NCBI GenBank assembly: GCA_043228905.1 | Contig: JBHGNT010000015.1 | Span: forward strand, 16,802,001-16,866,000 | From: Azolla caroliniana | Lineage: Eukaryota > Polypodiophyta | DNA: 64,000 nucleotides | Direction: 5' to 3' | The notes under the pieces: generated by a model | The model's database searches: none | What the model was told of the DNA's origin: nothing | Seen by the model: only the letters and a program-made list of their open reading frames with translations | Program-made: the position numbers and the translations under genes | Shown: piece after piece, positions 60,905 to 64,000 of the stretch | How the letters are laid out: each line of letters starts with the position of its first letter | Position numbering within the stretch: position 1 is the first letter of the stretch

Positions 60905-61804
60905 TAGGAGGAGGGGATGACTTTGGTGATAAAAGCACACAAGGTTTCTTTTTTTCACCATCGACAATATCCACTCAACTCCTATTACTACCAAATCTCA
61001 AGTTGTGTTGGAATTGGTTAGCCCAATTAGGGATCGGCAATGACTTGGCTCAAGCCTAAACCGTTTGGCTAAAGCGGCTTAGAGGCTCAACTCGGATTAG
61101 GCTTGAGCCAGCCTTAATGGTTTGAGGTCAGCTAGATTCGGCTCGGCTTGAGCTGAGCCAAACCGGTTAAGCTGTTTAGAAACTTGTGATAAAGAGAGGG
61201 AGGGAGGGAGACTACACAAACAAGAGAGAGAGAGGGAGGGAGAGAGAGAGAGAGGGGAGGCAAAGAGCTTGTATTCTACATAATTGATCGTCAAAGAGAG
61301 AGAGGGAGGTTTCCAAACAGTTTGACAAGTCGTTTCCCAAACCGGTTTAGGATCGGTTTGGTTCAGATTTGAGAACCCCAAAATGGTTTAGGCTTAACCG
61401 GATTGGCCTTGTTTGGCTTGGATAAGGTCAAACCAGCTAAGCCTAAACCGAACCGTTGTCGATCCGTAAGCCCAATAACTCTTTGGACTCTATGGAAACA
61501 ACGATGTAGACGGGTCTTCTCAAACTAAACAACGCATGTAGTAATGTTAATGCAAGAGATATGGAGTGAAGTTGATGCCACTGTAAAGAGCCGATACGAT
61601 GGCCTTAAGGGCGGCTCCGATGGAGTCAAAAGACAACGACTAGCCTTCATCCAACAATGGTCGTCCTCTACCTTTTTTGCTCCAGTGGGCATCCACATAA
61701 GATGGAATTATCGTGTCCCTACAAGGATTTGTATATAACACTCTCATCTGTAAAATTTTATAACTAATGAAAGGTGTTTTTTTCATAGAAAAGAAGAAGA
61801 AGAA
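60905..61804 (+). mobile_element. second 5'-truncated LINE copy with a nested MITE
   Basis: Outside the insert it matches about 5797-6234 of the first LINE: GAGGGGATGACTTTGGTGAT, GATATGGAGTGAAGTTGATG and AAAATTTTATAACTAATGAA. It is bounded by a 9 bp target duplication ATGCATTAT (60896-60904 and 61805-61813) and ends in an A/G-rich tail. The 61544-61738 frame is the LINE C-terminus. The insertion at 61028-61468 interrupts it. Confidence 0.87.
61028..61468. mobile_element. hAT-type MITE nested in the LINE
   Basis: 441 bp with a perfect 8 bp target duplication AGCCCAAT (61020-61027 and 61469-61476). The ends are inverted: TAGGGATCGGCAATG at the left, and TACGGATCGACAACGG reading in from the right. 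The interior contains a GAGAGAGGGAGG tract and CGGTTTAGGCTTG-type phrases. The termini share GATCGGCAA with the MITE at 28582, suggesting one family. The intact LINE copy at about 5912 keeps a single GCCCAAT, which is the empty site. Confidence 0.82.
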
Positions 61805-61813
61805 ATGCATTAT

Positions 61814-64000
61814 CAATGTTCACGTTGTTGGTATATTTTTATAGTTGTAGAGAAAAAGGACTTTCAACAAACGATAATTATCTTATTATATACCACATAA
61901 TAAATGAGAGTTGAAATGTGCCTTTATATGGAATTGAGTTCCAAGTGCACATGCAACATTCGTAATGCTATTTGCCCCATAAAACTCCTAATAGATTTTA
62001 TTTTTTTGTATGATATTTAATATAGACAAGTTTTTATGCTTGAATAGTATAGTTGATGACTTATAATAAAGTGATATTTTGTTCAATTAAGGGGAAACTC
62101 TCATTTAATCACAATACTTGTAAGCTTGATCAACATCCCCTCTTGGGCACATCTTTACATTATGAAGTTTACCTGCCTTTTCTATAATGTGAATAACGTG
62201 CAATTTAGAAGATTTTTGTGAGGATGTTTGCAAATTCGTCTTCAAAATGTTATACTTCAACCGTACAATCACTTTTCACAACCATAATGACAATAGCCTT
62301 CTATATGTGTGGCCTTAGCATGAAAAGTTATATTTTTCTCCAACATTATTGAGCTTGTATTATATCCCAATATTTGAATGGCATTTGAACAAGAACTCTA
62401 AGGTCTTTTGACAATATATCCATCCACGCAATCGATAGGATGCTCGTACAAAAACATTGTATTCAAATTATATTTAGTTTAAAGTAATAGTCGATTATTT
62501 CCTTTACATTATTGCATAACTAAACCAACACACAATTCCACTTCCCCTTCTATTTATGCTTTTTCTTCTATCCAACTATTGTAATGATCTTCACTCCGAT
62601 GATACATTTGATGCATACATAGAAACTATGCATATTAGTTGTCCTTTGAACAATATATTAACCATGAGTATCTCTTATCACGATTTGTGGTTGATAAGTA
62701 CCTCAAATAAATATTGATCTTGAAAATCATCTACATTTATCTTTTCTTTGCATGATTGATTATCCTTCATACCAAAATCAGACCCAACATGTTTCTCTCA
62801 TTATTCTTAGTTGCACATTAAACATCCCATTGAACCAAAACCAAAGTATCCCACAATTCCTGCATTTTAAAGTGTAACAAATCCCTTGTACATTCCATGT
62901 TGTCGCCTTTGCTCGTTATTAATCTCTTGAGAACTCAACTTGTCCCTCTCTCTACTCATGCATTTTTAAGTGTAACAAATCCCTTGTACATTCCATGTTG
63001 TCGCCTTCGCTCATTATTAATCTCTTGAGATCTCAACTAATGATGTTGTTGCTAATTCTAAGAACAAATTCCCCAAAATCACATAATAACTAAATAGAAA
63101 ATTTGTTGAATGTTGTATTTGTATTTGTTTATCGTAAGGCAAACATATCCTCCGTTGTTGGTGAAAAGATGACTTCATTAAGGAAGGTATTTAGATGCCT
63201 GAATGTAGAATCCACTAAATGGTTTTGTTTCTCTCTTTTACACTCTACTCAAACACCTAAATAAAATTGCGTTGCATATATTATTGGTACCCATAACCTT
63301 TGCTCATCCATGAACTCATTACCTTTCCCCCTTTTCCTTGATGATAACTTGATTGTCCCGCCTCCATATCCTTCTTCTAAACGTCCAAATATCCCATTTT
63401 TAATACATTGTATTGTTTCTATTGATGCATCGATTATTACACTACCATTTCAAGTGGAGGATTGTCGATGCTTATCACCTTGTGCAAACATCCACCATAA
63501 TTTGACCCAGTTCACCACATTGAAAGTATTGTCATGTAAACATACCCCATTTAAAGCAAATATATGTATGATGCATCCCAAATGGACATATCCTTGACGA
63601 AGTACGTTGTTATCTTCCAATATTCTAAAGAATACATATCCAATCTCGAATTCATGTGTTCAAGGCACCAAAAATCTCTCTGACCTACCCATTGTCAACT
63701 TTTACAATCATGTGATTGAGATGTCACATTTTATTTCCACCACACATGACATTCTCACTTAGAGGTTTCTTAATACTCTGGTAAAGTCATAAAGGGCATC
63801 ACATTTACAATACTTCTCTCAAATAACAAAAACAATTGGTTGATTAGCTCATCTCTTTGTTCATGGGACATTGAAAGCACCTCAAAAACTCTATGAGAAG
63901 TAGCATAAATGTCCTAAACACTAGCTTCTAACAAGTCTTTATGCAACTATTGTTTAACCCAATAAGGCGATGATATGTCTACACATTAAAACAATATCAT
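61814..64000. other. AT-rich, no supported gene
   Basis: The only clear structure is a duplicated ~80 bp segment (62861-62940 and 62959-63038), sharing GTGTAACAAATCCCTTGTAC and TCCATGTTGTCGCCTT. A 95 aa plus-strand frame at 63310-63597 has no recognisable domain. Decayed retroelement sequence is possible but could not be shown. Confidence 0.5.

Overview
This window reads as nuclear DNA of a seed-free vascular plant, most likely a fern. It is AT-rich and full of introns, degraded retroelements, minisatellites and microsatellites. Two observations narrow the organism. A complete gene for the ciliary transport protein IFT56/TTC26 is present, which in land plants is expected only where sperm are flagellated. 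A long single-exon PLS-type PPR gene and LINE fragments of a style common in fern genomes are also present. The fern call is inference; lycophytes or other flagellate-sperm plants are not excluded.

Layout. 1-9 kb: non-coding, with tandem repeats, a small secreted cysteine-rich protein gene (minus, about 3.0-3.5 kb) and a dispersed repeat interrupted by a 5'-truncated LINE. 9.2-14.4 kb: a tandem duplication carrying two related secreted Gly/Pro-rich protein genes (minus), separated by a broken partial copy of the GrpE gene (plus). 14.6-17.5 kb: PPR gene (minus). 20.4-22.6 kb: eight-exon DNAJC9/AtJ6-type J-protein gene (minus). 23.7-30.7 kb: a segmental duplication, dead Ty1/copia sequence, a hAT-type MITE and local duplications. 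30.5-47.2 kb: the eleven-exon IFT56 gene (minus), whose introns hold a LINE, a hAT-like element, tandem duplications and a SINE-like piece; a second usable terminal exon lies just downstream. 49.6-53.35 kb: five-exon mitochondrial GrpE gene (minus), with an intronic minisatellite built from its own exon-4 acceptor. 53.5-59.0 kb: a Mutator-like element with long terminal inverted repeats, three arrays of a GGTCGCCCAACC-type motif and a transposase lacking its N-terminal part. The start of a second copy follows at 59.1 kb. 60.9-61.8 kb: a second LINE copy with a nested MITE. 61.8-64 kb: no recognisable gene.

The genes do not form a pathway. GrpE and the J-protein are both Hsp70 co-chaperones, but they act in different compartments. 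The exon structures of IFT56, GrpE and the J-protein were assembled by reading splice sites and phases. All three give uninterrupted proteins (575, 305 and 300 aa) with matching phases at every junction.
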